DNA of 64,000 nt from Eubacterium sp. (GCA_024690665.1 JAILOU010000015.1:1-64000), one strand, 5' to 3'; positions 7,952 through 17,792 are shown, counted from the stretch's first letter. The notes: generated from the sequence alone by a model not told the origin. A program made the numbers and translations.

Positions 7952-9118
7952 ATGTTAAGAGAAGTACAAAAGAATATGAAAAAGTATGTTGCGCTGTTTC
8001 TTGTAATGGCAGTTGCTATTATGGCGCTTGCCGGATGCGGTAAGGCATCCGATAGTGGCAGCAGCAGTGATGGCGGCGGAACACTTGAAGAATATACACA
8101 GATTCCGGAAGATGGCATTATTACAGAAGAACAGATGTCATCGATTGCCGGCAAGGATGGAACCTGGTACTTTACCGGAAGCACAGAAGATGGAATCGAA
8201 TATAACTGGGCCTATGATGGCACCATGGTTCAAAATCCGGCAGATCAGAATCTAAAATTAGAACTAACAGAAGATGGAACAGATGAGGTTAAAAAGGCAG
8301 CGAAGGATGCGCCGTATTGTCTGGCAGTCACAATTGCAGATATGTATCTTGCAGCAGCGCCGACGCTTACGATCACACTTCCATCTGTTTGGGAAGCAGA
8401 TCGCGTTGTCTATTGTATCTATGAAGATGAGCAGCTCTATGAACTTTCTGATTCGTCAATTGAGGTTGATGAGGATGCGAAGACAACAACTCTTACATTA
8501 ACCATTAATAAGGCCGGCGGAACATTTTATGTACTGGGAGGCGGCTCAGTAGCAAGCGCAGATGATGCTGAAGAAGAAGAAAGTGACAGTGATTCAAAGG
8601 ATAGTTCCTCTAAGGATGATAGCAGTTCATCGGATACGAGCAAGGATGACGCTTCGGACGAAAGCGGTGATAGTTCATCATCAAGCGACTCAGACAAGTC
8701 TGATTCTAAGACGTCATCTGAGGATGATAGCAACACTTGTACGATTACGATTCGTTGCGATACCATCCTTGAGAATATAGATAAATTGGATTCTTCTAAG
8801 AAAGAATTCGTCCCTTCAAGTGGCGTGATTTTAGCTAAAACCACAGTAGAGTTTGAAGACGGCGATACGGTATTTGATATCTTAAAAGCGGTCTGCAAAG
8901 AGAAGGGAATCCAGATGTCTTCACAATACACACCGGGTCACGGTAGTTATTATGTAGAGGGCATTAACCAGTTGTATGAATTTGATTGCGGTGAAAACTC
9001 CGGATGGATCTATTCGGTAAATGGATGGACGCCTAACTATGGAGCTTCGGAGTATTCCGTAGAGAATGGGGATTCAATTAAATGGGAATACACCTGCAAT
9101 CTTGGTTCAGATTTATAA
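7952..9118 (+). CDS. Lipoprotein with C-terminal DUF4430 (transcobalamin-like beta) domain
   Basis: Lipobox MALAGCG; DTVFDILKAVCKEKGIQMSSQYTPGHGSYYVEGINQLYEFDCGENSGWIYSVNGWTPNYGASEYSVENGDSIKWEYT. Confidence 0.8.
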   Translation: MLREVQKNMKKYVALFLVMAVAIMALAGCGKASDSGSSSDGGGTLEEYTQIPEDGIITEEQMSSIAGKDGTWYFTGSTEDGIEYNWAYDGTMVQNPADQNLKLELTEDGTDEVKKAAKDAPYCLAVTIADMYLAAAPTLTITLPSVWEADRVVYCIYEDEQLYELSDSSIEVDEDAKTTTLTLTINKAGGTFYVLGGGSVASADDAEEEESDSDSKDSSSKDDSSSSDTSKDDASDESGDSSSSSDSDKSDSKTSSEDDSNTCTITIRCDTILENIDKLDSSKKEFVPSSGVILAKTTVEFEDGDTVFDILKAVCKEKGIQMSSQYTPGHGSYYVEGINQLYEFDCGENSGWIYSVNGWTPNYGASEYSVENGDSIKWEYTCNLGSDL

Positions 9119-9148
9119 AAATTCACTAGTACAAGGAGGAGAACAATA

Positions 9149-10183
9149 ATGGTGAAAAACAAGTTAACAAAGTTAATGGCCGGAGTTCTTTCGGCAGCAG
9201 TTGTTTTATCAGGCTCTGCACTGATGGGAACTGCAACAACAGCAAAGGCTGCTAGTACAAAAACGGTAGATGTGACATTTTCTTTATATGATGCCGGATA
9301 TGTTATGGAACCAACGACCTTAACGGTATCTGCAGATCTTGATGATACTTATGCATCTCAGGTTGGTTGTACAGATGATACGGATACGCCAACCGTATTA
9401 GACGCTGTAATAGCAGCGCATATAAAACTTTACGGAGAAAAGTTTTATAATACAAACCCATTTACAGCACCGAGCGGATGGGTTTCAGCTGCGTTTGGAA
9501 AAACAACTTCTGCATTAGGATATTATGTAAATAGTGCATCTGTAGATGCAATGAATACAGTTGAACTTTCAGATAGTGATAAATTGGAGTTCTTCTTTTA
9601 TCAGGACACTAATTATAAGGATGTGTATACGACATTTGATAAAAGTACAGTAAGTACAACCGTAGGAGCTTCAACAACATTAAATATGAAGGCTGTTAGT
9701 GGATATGATAGTGACTACAATCTAGTTTTTGAAAATGCTTCTGGAGTAGCAGTGACAAGTAACGGAACAAAGGTTGGAACAACTGACTCATCAGGTAATG
9801 TTAAGCTTACATTCTCAAAAGCAGGTACATATGTAATATCTGTGGCATCAACGACGACATATAATAGTTGTCCAATCGTGGCACCATACTGCAAGGTTAC
9901 TGTTAAGAAGAACGCACAGACAATTGCAAAGAAATCTCCAAAGAAAGTTAAGAAGTATAAATACTCTAAGAAAAAGAAACGTACTTTCAAGATTAAAGTA
10001 AAGAACGCTAAGACAAAACTTGTATATAAGTCAAGCAGCAAGAAGATCAAAGTTAACAGCAAGGGTAAGGTAACCATTAAGAAGGGAACCAAGAAGGGAA
10101 CTTACAAGATTAAAGTTTATGCTAAGAAAACAACTAAGTATAAAAAGTCTAATGTGTTAACATTTAAGATTAAGATCAAATAA
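9149..10183 (+). CDS. Secreted DUF4430-like protein with Lys-rich C-terminal tail
   Basis: Signal peptide; TVLDAVIAAHIKLYG...GWVSAAFGKTTSALGYYVNSASVDAMNTVELSDSDKLEFFFYQD; tail KKSPKKVKKYKYSKKKKRTFKIKVK... Confidence 0.7.
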   Translation: MVKNKLTKLMAGVLSAAVVLSGSALMGTATTAKAASTKTVDVTFSLYDAGYVMEPTTLTVSADLDDTYASQVGCTDDTDTPTVLDAVIAAHIKLYGEKFYNTNPFTAPSGWVSAAFGKTTSALGYYVNSASVDAMNTVELSDSDKLEFFFYQDTNYKDVYTTFDKSTVSTTVGASTTLNMKAVSGYDSDYNLVFENASGVAVTSNGTKVGTTDSSGNVKLTFSKAGTYVISVASTTTYNSCPIVAPYCKVTVKKNAQTIAKKSPKKVKKYKYSKKKKRTFKIKVKNAKTKLVYKSSSKKIKVNSKGKVTIKKGTKKGTYKIKVYAKKTTKYKKSNVLTFKIKIK

Positions 10184-10199
10184 GAATTAGGGAATACGT

Positions 10200-11207
10200 A
10201 TGATGGATACATTTTCAAGATGTCATCCGATTATCAACATGTATTATTTTATAGTAGTACTGGGCTGCACGATGTTCGTGCAGCATCCGGTACTACTTAT
10301 TCTATCTTTTGCGGGAGCAACTTCTTACGCAATCTATCTAAAAGGTTCGAAAAGTGTAATCAAAAGGAATCTGATCTTCACATTACCGCTGCTGATTATT
10401 GTGGCGTGTCTGAATCCGTGTTTTAATCATTACGGAGTGACGCAGCTCATCTACATGGAAGAGAGCGGAAACTGGATTACACTCGAAGCAACCGTATATG
10501 GAGTTGTGCTTGGGGCAATATTATTTGTGGTAATCGAATGGTTTGGGTGTTTTAACAAAGTTATGACGACCGATAAGTTTGTATACTTATTCGGAAAGTT
10601 GTTACCGGCAATTTCGCTGTTGTTGTCGATGACACTTCGCTTTGTGCCGAGATTTTTACGGCAGTTAAAGCGAATCAGAAATGCACAAAAATGCGTAGGC
10701 ATGGATGTGACAAATGGCGGATTTATAAAAAGAGTGAAGCATGGGTTGGGAATCTTATCGATTCTGATTACCTGGGCATTGGAAAATGCGATTGACACCG
10801 CAGATTCCATGAAAAACAGAGGATATGGACTTCCGGGAAGAAGTGCCTTTTCTATCTATCGATTTGATCGAAGAGATCTTATGTTGACAGGTATCTTTAG
10901 CGGATTGTTCCTTGTGATTATATATGGATTGATGCATGGGGCGGCATTTGCCCAATACGACCCGCGCATTATATTGGCAGGATTTACGATTCAGGGATAT
11001 GCAGCAGATGTGACATGTTCTGAGGCAATGGCAAGAATAACATTTGTCGCATTCGCGGTATTTTGTTTTGTTCCGCTTCTAATGAATCTTGCGGAAGATG
11101 TAAGAATGAAAGCAAGTTTAGGTCAGATGGGTAAGAGAATAGATCTGACATATCGGGCAATCTATGAGGGAATTGATGAAGAATCAAGCAGTAAAACAGA
11201 TATATAA
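10200..11207 (+). CDS. ecfT: ECF transporter transmembrane component (EcfT)
   Basis: Multi-TM; LRFVPRFLRQLKRIRNAQKCVG and AIDTADSMKNRGYGLPGRSAFSIYRF. Confidence 0.85.
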   Translation: MMDTFSRCHPIINMYYFIVVLGCTMFVQHPVLLILSFAGATSYAIYLKGSKSVIKRNLIFTLPLLIIVACLNPCFNHYGVTQLIYMEESGNWITLEATVYGVVLGAILFVVIEWFGCFNKVMTTDKFVYLFGKLLPAISLLLSMTLRFVPRFLRQLKRIRNAQKCVGMDVTNGGFIKRVKHGLGILSILITWALENAIDTADSMKNRGYGLPGRSAFSIYRFDRRDLMLTGIFSGLFLVIIYGLMHGAAFAQYDPRIILAGFTIQGYAADVTCSEAMARITFVAFAVFCFVPLLMNLAEDVRMKASLGQMGKRIDLTYRAIYEGIDEESSSKTDI

Positions 11208-12882
11208 AATTGAAGATTTTAGTTTCTGCTATCCGGAGTGCGAGACGCCGGCGATAGCGGAGCTTTCGATGGATATAAAAGAAGGCGCATTTCATGTGCT
11301 GTGTGGTCCGAGTGGTTGCGGTAAGAGTACATTGCTTCGGCATTTAAAGCCGACGCTTAAGCCGCATGGAACTACGAAGGGAACCATCCGGTATGCAGGT
11401 GCGCCGATCGGGGAACTTGAGCACAGAAGAGAAAGCAGCGAGATTGGTTATGTCCTTCAAAATCCGGACAACCAGATTGTGACAGATAAGGTCTGGCATG
11501 AATTGGCATTTGGACTCGAAAGTCTGGGATATGATACGGAGACGATTCGTCTTCGAGTAGCAGAGATGGCAAGTTACTTTGGAATCCAATCTTGGTTTCG
11601 AAAGGATGTGGCAGACTTGTCCGGAGGACAAAAGCAGCTTCTTAATCTGGCATCGATTATGGCGATGCATCCGAAGGTGCTGATACTGGATGAGCCGACA
11701 GCGCAGCTTGACCCGATTGCGGCCAGTGATTTTTTAGAGACGGTGCGTAAGATTAATCGCGACATTGGAACAACGGTCATTATTACTGAGCACAGATTGC
11801 AGGATATTATTCCATATGCGGATACAGTCTTTGTGATGGAAGGCGGCAAGCTGGTAAGTCAGGGAGAGCCAAGCAAAGTGGGGACGCAGCTAAAACAGCA
11901 GGGTAGTGCCAACTTTTTGGCAATGCCGATTCCGATGCAGATTTATAGTGAAGTGGACAATGATTTAACCTGTCCGCTCACGGTTAACCAGGGAAGAGCC
12001 TGGATGGATGAACTTCTTGCAGGGCGCGAGGTTGTGCAACCGGACATGCAAGGAGAAGAGACAGACAAGAAGGCAGAACCTGTGATTGAAGTGAAGGATG
12101 TCTGGTTTCGGTATGAAAAGAACAGTCCGGATGTGGTAAAGGATCTTAATCTTACGGTCAATCGCGGAGAGTTCTATGCGATTCTCGGCGGTAATGGAAC
12201 CGGCAAAAGTACTTCTTTGTCCCTAATCAGTCATCTTCGTACGCCGTATCGCGGTAAGATTCTAATTGAAGGAAGAGACATAAGAAAGTATTCGGATATG
12301 GAATTATACAGGGGGCTGATGGGTGTACTGCCGCAGTCTCCGCAGGCAATGTTCCTGAAAAAGACGGTGAAGGAAGACCTCTATGCCATGATTGGAGGAC
12401 GCCGTGAAAATGCGATAGAATATGACCTTCCGATGGAGAAAAGTAAAGCGATTGAAGGCATTGCGTCGTTAACAAGACTGACGGAGTTATATGATCGCCA
12501 TCCGTATGATTTAAGTGGTGGTGAGCAGCAGAGATTGGCGCTTGCCAAGGTGCTGCTTCTTCGGCCGAAGATACTGCTACTTGATGAGCCGACGAAGGGA
12601 TTGGATGCAGAATACAAAAAGTTTTTGGGAGAAATCTTAGTCAAGCTGGTTTCGAAAGGAATTACTATCCTGATGGTTTCTCATGATATGGAATTTGTTG
12701 CAGAATATGCAGACCGTGTTGGTCTGTTCTTTGAAGGAAATCTCGTAACGGAAAGAAAGACGGCGCAGTTTTTTGCCGGAAATAATTTCTATACTACCGC
12801 GGCAAACAGAATGGCGCGTCATGTCTTTCCAGAGGCTGTTACCGGAAAGGATGTGATTGCATGCTTGAAGAAAAACAGTTAG
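11164..12882 (+). CDS. ECF transporter fused double ATPase (EcfA-A')
   Basis: Two ABC domains: GPSGCGKST/LSGGQKQLLNLA/LILDEPTAQLDP and GGNGTGKST/LSGGEQQRLALA/LLLDEPTKGLD. Confidence 0.95.
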   Translation: MRELMKNQAVKQIYKIEDFSFCYPECETPAIAELSMDIKEGAFHVLCGPSGCGKSTLLRHLKPTLKPHGTTKGTIRYAGAPIGELEHRRESSEIGYVLQNPDNQIVTDKVWHELAFGLESLGYDTETIRLRVAEMASYFGIQSWFRKDVADLSGGQKQLLNLASIMAMHPKVLILDEPTAQLDPIAASDFLETVRKINRDIGTTVIITEHRLQDIIPYADTVFVMEGGKLVSQGEPSKVGTQLKQQGSANFLAMPIPMQIYSEVDNDLTCPLTVNQGRAWMDELLAGREVVQPDMQGEETDKKAEPVIEVKDVWFRYEKNSPDVVKDLNLTVNRGEFYAILGGNGTGKSTSLSLISHLRTPYRGKILIEGRDIRKYSDMELYRGLMGVLPQSPQAMFLKKTVKEDLYAMIGGRRENAIEYDLPMEKSKAIEGIASLTRLTELYDRHPYDLSGGEQQRLALAKVLLLRPKILLLDEPTKGLDAEYKKFLGEILVKLVSKGITILMVSHDMEFVAEYADRVGLFFEGNLVTERKTAQFFAGNNFYTTAANRMARHVFPEAVTGKDVIACLKKNS

Positions 12883-13718
12883 ATCGGTTCTTAGATGAAT
12901 TCTGGGGCGACACTTCCGAAAAAAGAGTGGCAGTAAAAGAAGAGGATGAACCGCTTCCGGCGGCAGAAGAAGCCTGGGAAAAAGAATCCTTGAGACTGAT
13001 TATTCAGCCAAGTCACGACCATAAAGTAGGTAAGAGAACCTGGGTGGCATTTATCCTGATGATTATTATTTGCCCGATTTTGTTATATCTGTCCGTTAGA
13101 ATCTTCCATGGACACAACTATTTGCTTAGTAGTTTGATTATCGTGTTTTTTGCGATGGTGCCATTTTTCTTAATGTTTGAAGGCAGAAAGCCGCATCCTA
13201 GAGAACTCATTGTAATTGCGGTGCTTGCAGCGATTGGCGTTGCCGGTCGTGGGGCATTTTTTATGGTGCCGAATATCAAGTGTGTTACGGCAATCGTGAT
13301 TATTGCCGGGGTATCACTTGGCGGTGAGGCCGGATTTTTGGTGGGTGTTCTTACGATGTTCGTATCGAATATGTTTATGGGACAAGGGCCATGGACACCG
13401 TGGCAGATGTTCACCTATGGAATTATTGGATTTTTGGCCGGCATCTTATTTAAAAAAGGACTTTTAAAAGCGAAACGATTAAGCTTGTGCGTGTTCGGAT
13501 TTTTATGCTCCATCTTTATCTTTGGAGGTATTATGAATCCGGCTGCAATACTGATGACGTATGGGCGCATCACGAAGGAAAGTCTGATTGCATTCTACAT
13601 ATCGGGGCTTCCGGTTGATTTGGTGCACGGTGTAAGTACGGTTATATTTATCATATTGTTTGCGAAACCGCTACTTGAAAAATTAGAGCGTGTAAAAACA
13701 AAGTATGGATTATTATAG
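12861..13718 (+). CDS. ECF transporter S component (CbrT-like, putative corrinoid)
   Basis: ELIVIAVLAAIGVAGRGAFFMVPNIKCVTAIVIIAGVSLGGEAGFLVGVLTMFVSNMFMGQGPWTPWQMFTYGIIGF. Confidence 0.85.
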   Translation: MLEEKQLDRFLDEFWGDTSEKRVAVKEEDEPLPAAEEAWEKESLRLIIQPSHDHKVGKRTWVAFILMIIICPILLYLSVRIFHGHNYLLSSLIIVFFAMVPFFLMFEGRKPHPRELIVIAVLAAIGVAGRGAFFMVPNIKCVTAIVIIAGVSLGGEAGFLVGVLTMFVSNMFMGQGPWTPWQMFTYGIIGFLAGILFKKGLLKAKRLSLCVFGFLCSIFIFGGIMNPAAILMTYGRITKESLIAFYISGLPVDLVHGVSTVIFIILFAKPLLEKLERVKTKYGLL

Positions 13719-13730
13719 AAAGAGTTTGGT

Positions 13731-14504
13731 ATGAATGATACAATTTACCTGGATAACAAAGATTCTGTAACGAGAACGATGCAGGATGTTACGATGACAT
13801 TTGCCGGTAAGCGCAAGGTGCTTAGTACCTCGATTCTAAATGGTGGCATCAGGACGGACCTTAAAGGAGCATTTAACCACTGCGACAAGGACAGGGAAAG
13901 CGGACGCTGTGATATGCACGGGGATACTTACCGGGAACATCTGTCTTATGCGGCAACGCAGCTGGGCTATGATGCAAAGACGGTGACCGGTTTATCTACG
14001 GCTGCGATGATGGAATATGCGGACTTTCGAAAGGCATCCTTTGGCGGCTATACGGTAACGGTTGTTGTAACGGGCGGTGTCTATTCCAACGGAAGACGCG
14101 CCGGTGAGACGGCAACCATGTGGGAGCAGGACGAAGTCTATCATGTCATCGAAGGCGAGGGCAGAACCTCCGGAACCGTGAATCTGATGGTGCATATTAA
14201 TGCGCATCTAAGCGACGGGGCCTTAGCTACGGTTATGATGGTGGCAACGGAAGCGAAGACAGCGACGATTCGGGATCTGCAGATTAAGAGTTGTTATTCT
14301 GAGGAGTTATCGAGTGGTTCGGGAACGGACGGAATTATAGTGGTGTCAGATGAAGAATCCGATATCTATCTGACGGCAGCCGGCACAGACACGAAACTTG
14401 GAGAATGTGTTGCAAGAGCAGTGACAGAGGCACTTAGAGAGCAGCTGGTGATGCAAAAGCAATACATCAGAGGAGAACTTGACATCAAGGAAATCAGTTG
14501 GTGA
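13731..14504 (+). CDS. cbiZ: Adenosylcobinamide amidohydrolase
   Basis: VLSTSILNGGIRTDLKGAFNHCD...GLSTAAMMEYADF...TVVVTGGVYSNGRRAGE...GTVNLMVHINAHLSDGALATVMMVATEAKTATIRDLQI. Confidence 0.85.
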   Translation: MNDTIYLDNKDSVTRTMQDVTMTFAGKRKVLSTSILNGGIRTDLKGAFNHCDKDRESGRCDMHGDTYREHLSYAATQLGYDAKTVTGLSTAAMMEYADFRKASFGGYTVTVVVTGGVYSNGRRAGETATMWEQDEVYHVIEGEGRTSGTVNLMVHINAHLSDGALATVMMVATEAKTATIRDLQIKSCYSEELSSGSGTDGIIVVSDEESDIYLTAAGTDTKLGECVARAVTEALREQLVMQKQYIRGELDIKEISW

Positions 14505-14510
14505 TAGTGA

Positions 14511-15044
14511 ATGGGACACATACAAGAATTAATCTATGTAATGCCAATGAGTCGTATGGTACTAATTATTGTGCTGATGGTGGTTGTGATGGCCGCAGTG
14601 AATCTGCTGATTGGTGTAATCGCGAAGGAGAAGCGTAGGAGCGCAGAAAAGTGTCTTGGAGTTGTGGTTACAACGATGGGACTGCTTGGCGTTATTGCGT
14701 TTACGCTGTTTCGGGAAGCCGGCGTTAGAGAAGTCATCTGGATACCATTTACCACGATGATGACGGTAGGAGAAGAATTTCGAATGCCGCTTATGAATGC
14801 GGCGCTGTTCGTGCCGTTTGGAATGGGAATCTCGCAGATCTATCATATAAAGCATAAGATGGGCGCTTGTATTCTAAGGACAATCCTGACAGGGCTTTTG
14901 CTTAGCGTGGTGATTGAAGCATTGCAGTTTGCATTTGCACTTGGAACAGCAGAGACGGATGATGTGATCTTTAATACGCTGGGAGCTGCGATTGGTTCTA
15001 TGCAGGTGGTGCTAAGTCGCCTTTTGTTGATTTGGAAAAAATAA
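14511..15044 (+). CDS. VanZ-like membrane protein
   Basis: NAALFVPFGMGISQIY...GLLLSVVIEALQFAFALGTAETDDVIFNTLGAAIG. Confidence 0.8.
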   Translation: MGHIQELIYVMPMSRMVLIIVLMVVVMAAVNLLIGVIAKEKRRSAEKCLGVVVTTMGLLGVIAFTLFREAGVREVIWIPFTTMMTVGEEFRMPLMNAALFVPFGMGISQIYHIKHKMGACILRTILTGLLLSVVIEALQFAFALGTAETDDVIFNTLGAAIGSMQVVLSRLLLIWKK

Positions 15045-15090
15045 AAGCATCTTGGTAGTTTAGTCGGCTAAACTTCCAAGATGCTTTTTT
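15045..15090. terminator. Bidirectional terminator
   Basis: AAAAGCATCTTGG...CCAAGATGCTTTTTT long stem. Confidence 0.9.
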
Positions 15091-15091
15091 C

Positions 15092-16429
15092 TTAGTTGGA
15101 TGATAACTCAATATTGCCGGTATCGGTATTCGCCTTAATGGTACAATCTCCACTGCCGGATTGTTTATAAGTCCGGTCACAGTCTTTACTGTCGAGTGTA
15201 ATATCGCCCAGATCACAGGATAAATCCATACTGTAAGAATCAAGATTTCCAAGCCCGCTGAGGGTGATGTTTCCGATGTCACTTTCGACATCCATTGATG
15301 TGAACTTCGCAGAGTCAAGAACAATGTTTCCGGTATCGCATTCAATGGTGGTTTCTCCAAGGTCGGCATCGGCTTCAAACTTCAGATCGCCGGCATCCAG
15401 ATTAAAAGAGGTTTTGACACTTTTAAGGGATTCAATCGTGATATCGCCATAATCACCGTCAACGGATAACTTTTCTAAGGTGATATCGGCAGGTATTGTG
15501 ATGGTTGTACCGCTACCTGTCTGCTCGTCTTCCCCGAAATTAATTCCGAAGGATAAGGAATCATCCTTTGGCTCAACTTTTAGAACGCCACCTTCAATGG
15601 TGTAGGTTGGCTGGTATTGCTCCGGGCCTTCATAGGCTATGAAGGCTTTTTCATCGGTTACAAATGTGATATCGCCAATATTATCTGATACCTCTACTCG
15701 GGTAAAGGAATCTTTTAATGTCTGTCCGAAACTGACAGACTTGGAATCAAGAGTTATGGAGCCGAGCGGGGTACATCTAAAAAGGCTTGTCATTACGATG
15801 ATAATAACGGTAACAGCAGTTAAGATACCGGTATATACCTTTACAGTGCGGCTTCTTGGCAGGCGTTCAATGCGGCTGTATTCGTCCTGGTCCATGTCGA
15901 TGGAGCAGACATGTTCAATGAGTGCGCAGACGATTGCGCCGATGACCCAAACAACCCAGGTGATGTGCCAGTCAAAGGTGATAAAACTCCAGATTAGGTA
16001 GATGCACAAGACGATAGACCAATAGCCGGACATAAAATGCGCCAGTGGTTTATTGTAGTAGTACTTAATGTCTTTTTCTTTTTTCTCTTTTACAAAATAT
16101 GCAATCGGTCCGTTTGGCGTGCCGGTTTGATCGGTTGATTGTTTCGTATAATCAGACTGTGCTTCTTCTTGTTCTTTGTATTCTTCCGACGTTTGAGAAT
16201 TCGCTTCTTCTTCACCAAGATGGATGCCAAGGCTTTCTGCCAGTTCATCCAGATTACCAAAGTCTGCGATAACAGCACCGACGGCTTCATTTTCCGTATG
16301 TCCTTCTTCTAGCATTTCGGTATATTTATCTTCCATCATCTGCGCAAGTTCTTCCTTTGCGGCACGCACTTGTTCGGTGTCCGGAAGCCGGGCGAACATA
16401 TTGTCAAGATAATTTTTGATCGTATCCAT
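15092..16429 (-). CDS. HAAS/DUF1700 N-terminus plus DUF4097-type adhesin-like beta-repeat protein
   Basis: N-terminal MDTIKNYLDNMFARLPDTEQVRAAKEELAQMMEDKYTEMLEEGHTENEAVGAVIADFGNLDEL; repeats of GDITIES/GDLKFEA/GNIVLDS/GDITLDS. Confidence 0.8.
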   Translation of the reverse strand: MDTIKNYLDNMFARLPDTEQVRAAKEELAQMMEDKYTEMLEEGHTENEAVGAVIADFGNLDELAESLGIHLGEEEANSQTSEEYKEQEEAQSDYTKQSTDQTGTPNGPIAYFVKEKKEKDIKYYYNKPLAHFMSGYWSIVLCIYLIWSFITFDWHITWVVWVIGAIVCALIEHVCSIDMDQDEYSRIERLPRSRTVKVYTGILTAVTVIIIVMTSLFRCTPLGSITLDSKSVSFGQTLKDSFTRVEVSDNIGDITFVTDEKAFIAYEGPEQYQPTYTIEGGVLKVEPKDDSLSFGINFGEDEQTGSGTTITIPADITLEKLSVDGDYGDITIESLKSVKTSFNLDAGDLKFEADADLGETTIECDTGNIVLDSAKFTSMDVESDIGNITLSGLGNLDSYSMDLSCDLGDITLDSKDCDRTYKQSGSGDCTIKANTDTGNIELSSN

Positions 16430-16450
16430 TTTTCATAATTCTCCTTTAGT

Positions 16451-16783
16451 TTACTCTTCGGTGATGAAACGTTCGATGACGTCTTTTGTTAATACCCATT
16501 CCTCGCATTTGTCGCGGTAATGCCTGCGACCTTCGTCGGTAATGGTGTAATAAGTTCTTTTTTTGCCATTTTCCGCCTGCCCGGCATAAGACTGGATATA
16601 ACCGTTCTTTTGCATACGGGAAAATGCGGAATATAAAGTGGTTTCTTTGATTACATACTTGCCATCTGACTTTTCCTTGATTTCTTTTGAAATGGCATAG
16701 CCGTATGAGGGTCCATTCAGCAAGAGAAATAAGATGATGGTGTCGATGTAACCACGAATCACATCGCTGCTAATTGTATTCAC
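16451..16783 (-). CDS. PadR family transcriptional regulator
   Basis: GYIDTIILFLLLNGPSYGYAISKEIKEKSDGKYVIKETTLYSAFSRMQKNGYIQSY. Confidence 0.9.
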   Translation of the reverse strand: MNTISSDVIRGYIDTIILFLLLNGPSYGYAISKEIKEKSDGKYVIKETTLYSAFSRMQKNGYIQSYAGQAENGKKRTYYTITDEGRRHYRDKCEEWVLTKDVIERFITEE

Positions 16784-16823
16784 AAGCTCCTCCTTTACAT
16801 TGACTATCGTTGCAATGTCTGGC

Positions 16824-16885
16824 GTACTATGTCACGCGTAGTATGTCTGACAAGGTAAATATACTACGCCTGTCGTACTATGTCA
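16824..16885. promoter_or_regulatory. Putative operator array upstream of padR
   Basis: Direct repeat GTACTATGTCA (16824-16834, 16875-16885) enclosing perfect inverted repeat GCGTAGTAT/ATACTACGC (16836-16844, 16861-16869). Confidence 0.65.
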
Positions 16886-16904
16886 ACAGGGTAATTAAAA
16901 AAAA

Positions 16905-17792
16905 TTAAAAAGACTGAAGATATTGATGCAGCGCCGGATTGTGGTTGTCTGTTCTCCACAAGGCATCGATGCGTTCGTATTCATGTTCGCCTTTTAGCGG
17001 GATGAAGATCAGGTTGTCTGCATTGTCGAGTTTCTTCGTGCAGTAATCCGGCAGGATGGAGATGCCCTGTTCGGAGGCAACCATGATGAAGATGCTTTCC
17101 GCATTTGTTGACCGGAATACAATCCGAGGCTTAAAACCGGCTTCTTCATAGAGCGTCATAAAGTGGGCGTCGCCATAAGAGTTGGTAGCCTCAGAAGGAG
17201 ACATATATAAGAACTGTTCGCCGATTAGATCCTTACGGGTGAGCTGTTTTCTGCCGGCGAGGCGGTGCGAAGGATACAGCGCTACCATAAGCGGAACTTC
17301 TTCTACTGCGCGGTATCCAATTTCTGCATTTTGCTGCAGATTCGTGCTGTCCCAGGTGTAGATCAAATCAAGCTGTCCTCCAACGAGACGGGAAGCTAAC
17401 AGGTCGGTCGTCATGCGGTAGCAGCTGACGAAGATATTGGGATAGTGTTGTTTGAATTCGCGTATCCAGTTGGACAGGTTACTTCTTTCGTAACCTTTGG
17501 TATATCCGATTTTAAGAGTGCCGCTTTGACCGCTTGCGGCATTTTGCGCAATCGTAACGGCGCTTTCCATCTGCCGAACCATCAATTCGGCTTCCGTTAA
17601 GAAGACACTGCCGGCCGGTGTTAAGACAATCGGTCTTTTGTTGCGGTCAATTAAGGTGGTGCCGACAATCTGCTCGAGTGCTTTGATCTGCTGAGTGATG
17701 GCGGTCTGTGAGATATAGAATTGCTGCGCGGCCTTTGTGAAGCTGTGAGACTGTGCAACCGCGATAAAATATTTAAGCTGGTTTAGTGTCAT
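16905..17792 (-). CDS. LysR family transcriptional regulator
   Basis: MTLNQLKYFIAVAQSHSFTKAAQQFYISQTAITQQIKALEQIVG. Confidence 0.95.
   Translation of the reverse strand: MTLNQLKYFIAVAQSHSFTKAAQQFYISQTAITQQIKALEQIVGTTLIDRNKRPIVLTPAGSVFLTEAELMVRQMESAVTIAQNAASGQSGTLKIGYTKGYERSNLSNWIREFKQHYPNIFVSCYRMTTDLLASRLVGGQLDLIYTWDSTNLQQNAEIGYRAVEEVPLMVALYPSHRLAGRKQLTRKDLIGEQFLYMSPSEATNSYGDAHFMTLYEEAGFKPRIVFRSTNAESIFIMVASEQGISILPDYCTKKLDNADNLIFIPLKGEHEYERIDALWRTDNHNPALHQYLQSF

Noticed and set aside
7438-8184. 248-aa Ser/Leu-rich minus-strand ORF, and other frames through S/D-rich linkers (7494-7910, 8527-8931)
   Set aside because: Artefacts of low-complexity GAT/AGT/TCA-rich linker codons in the real plus-strand genes.
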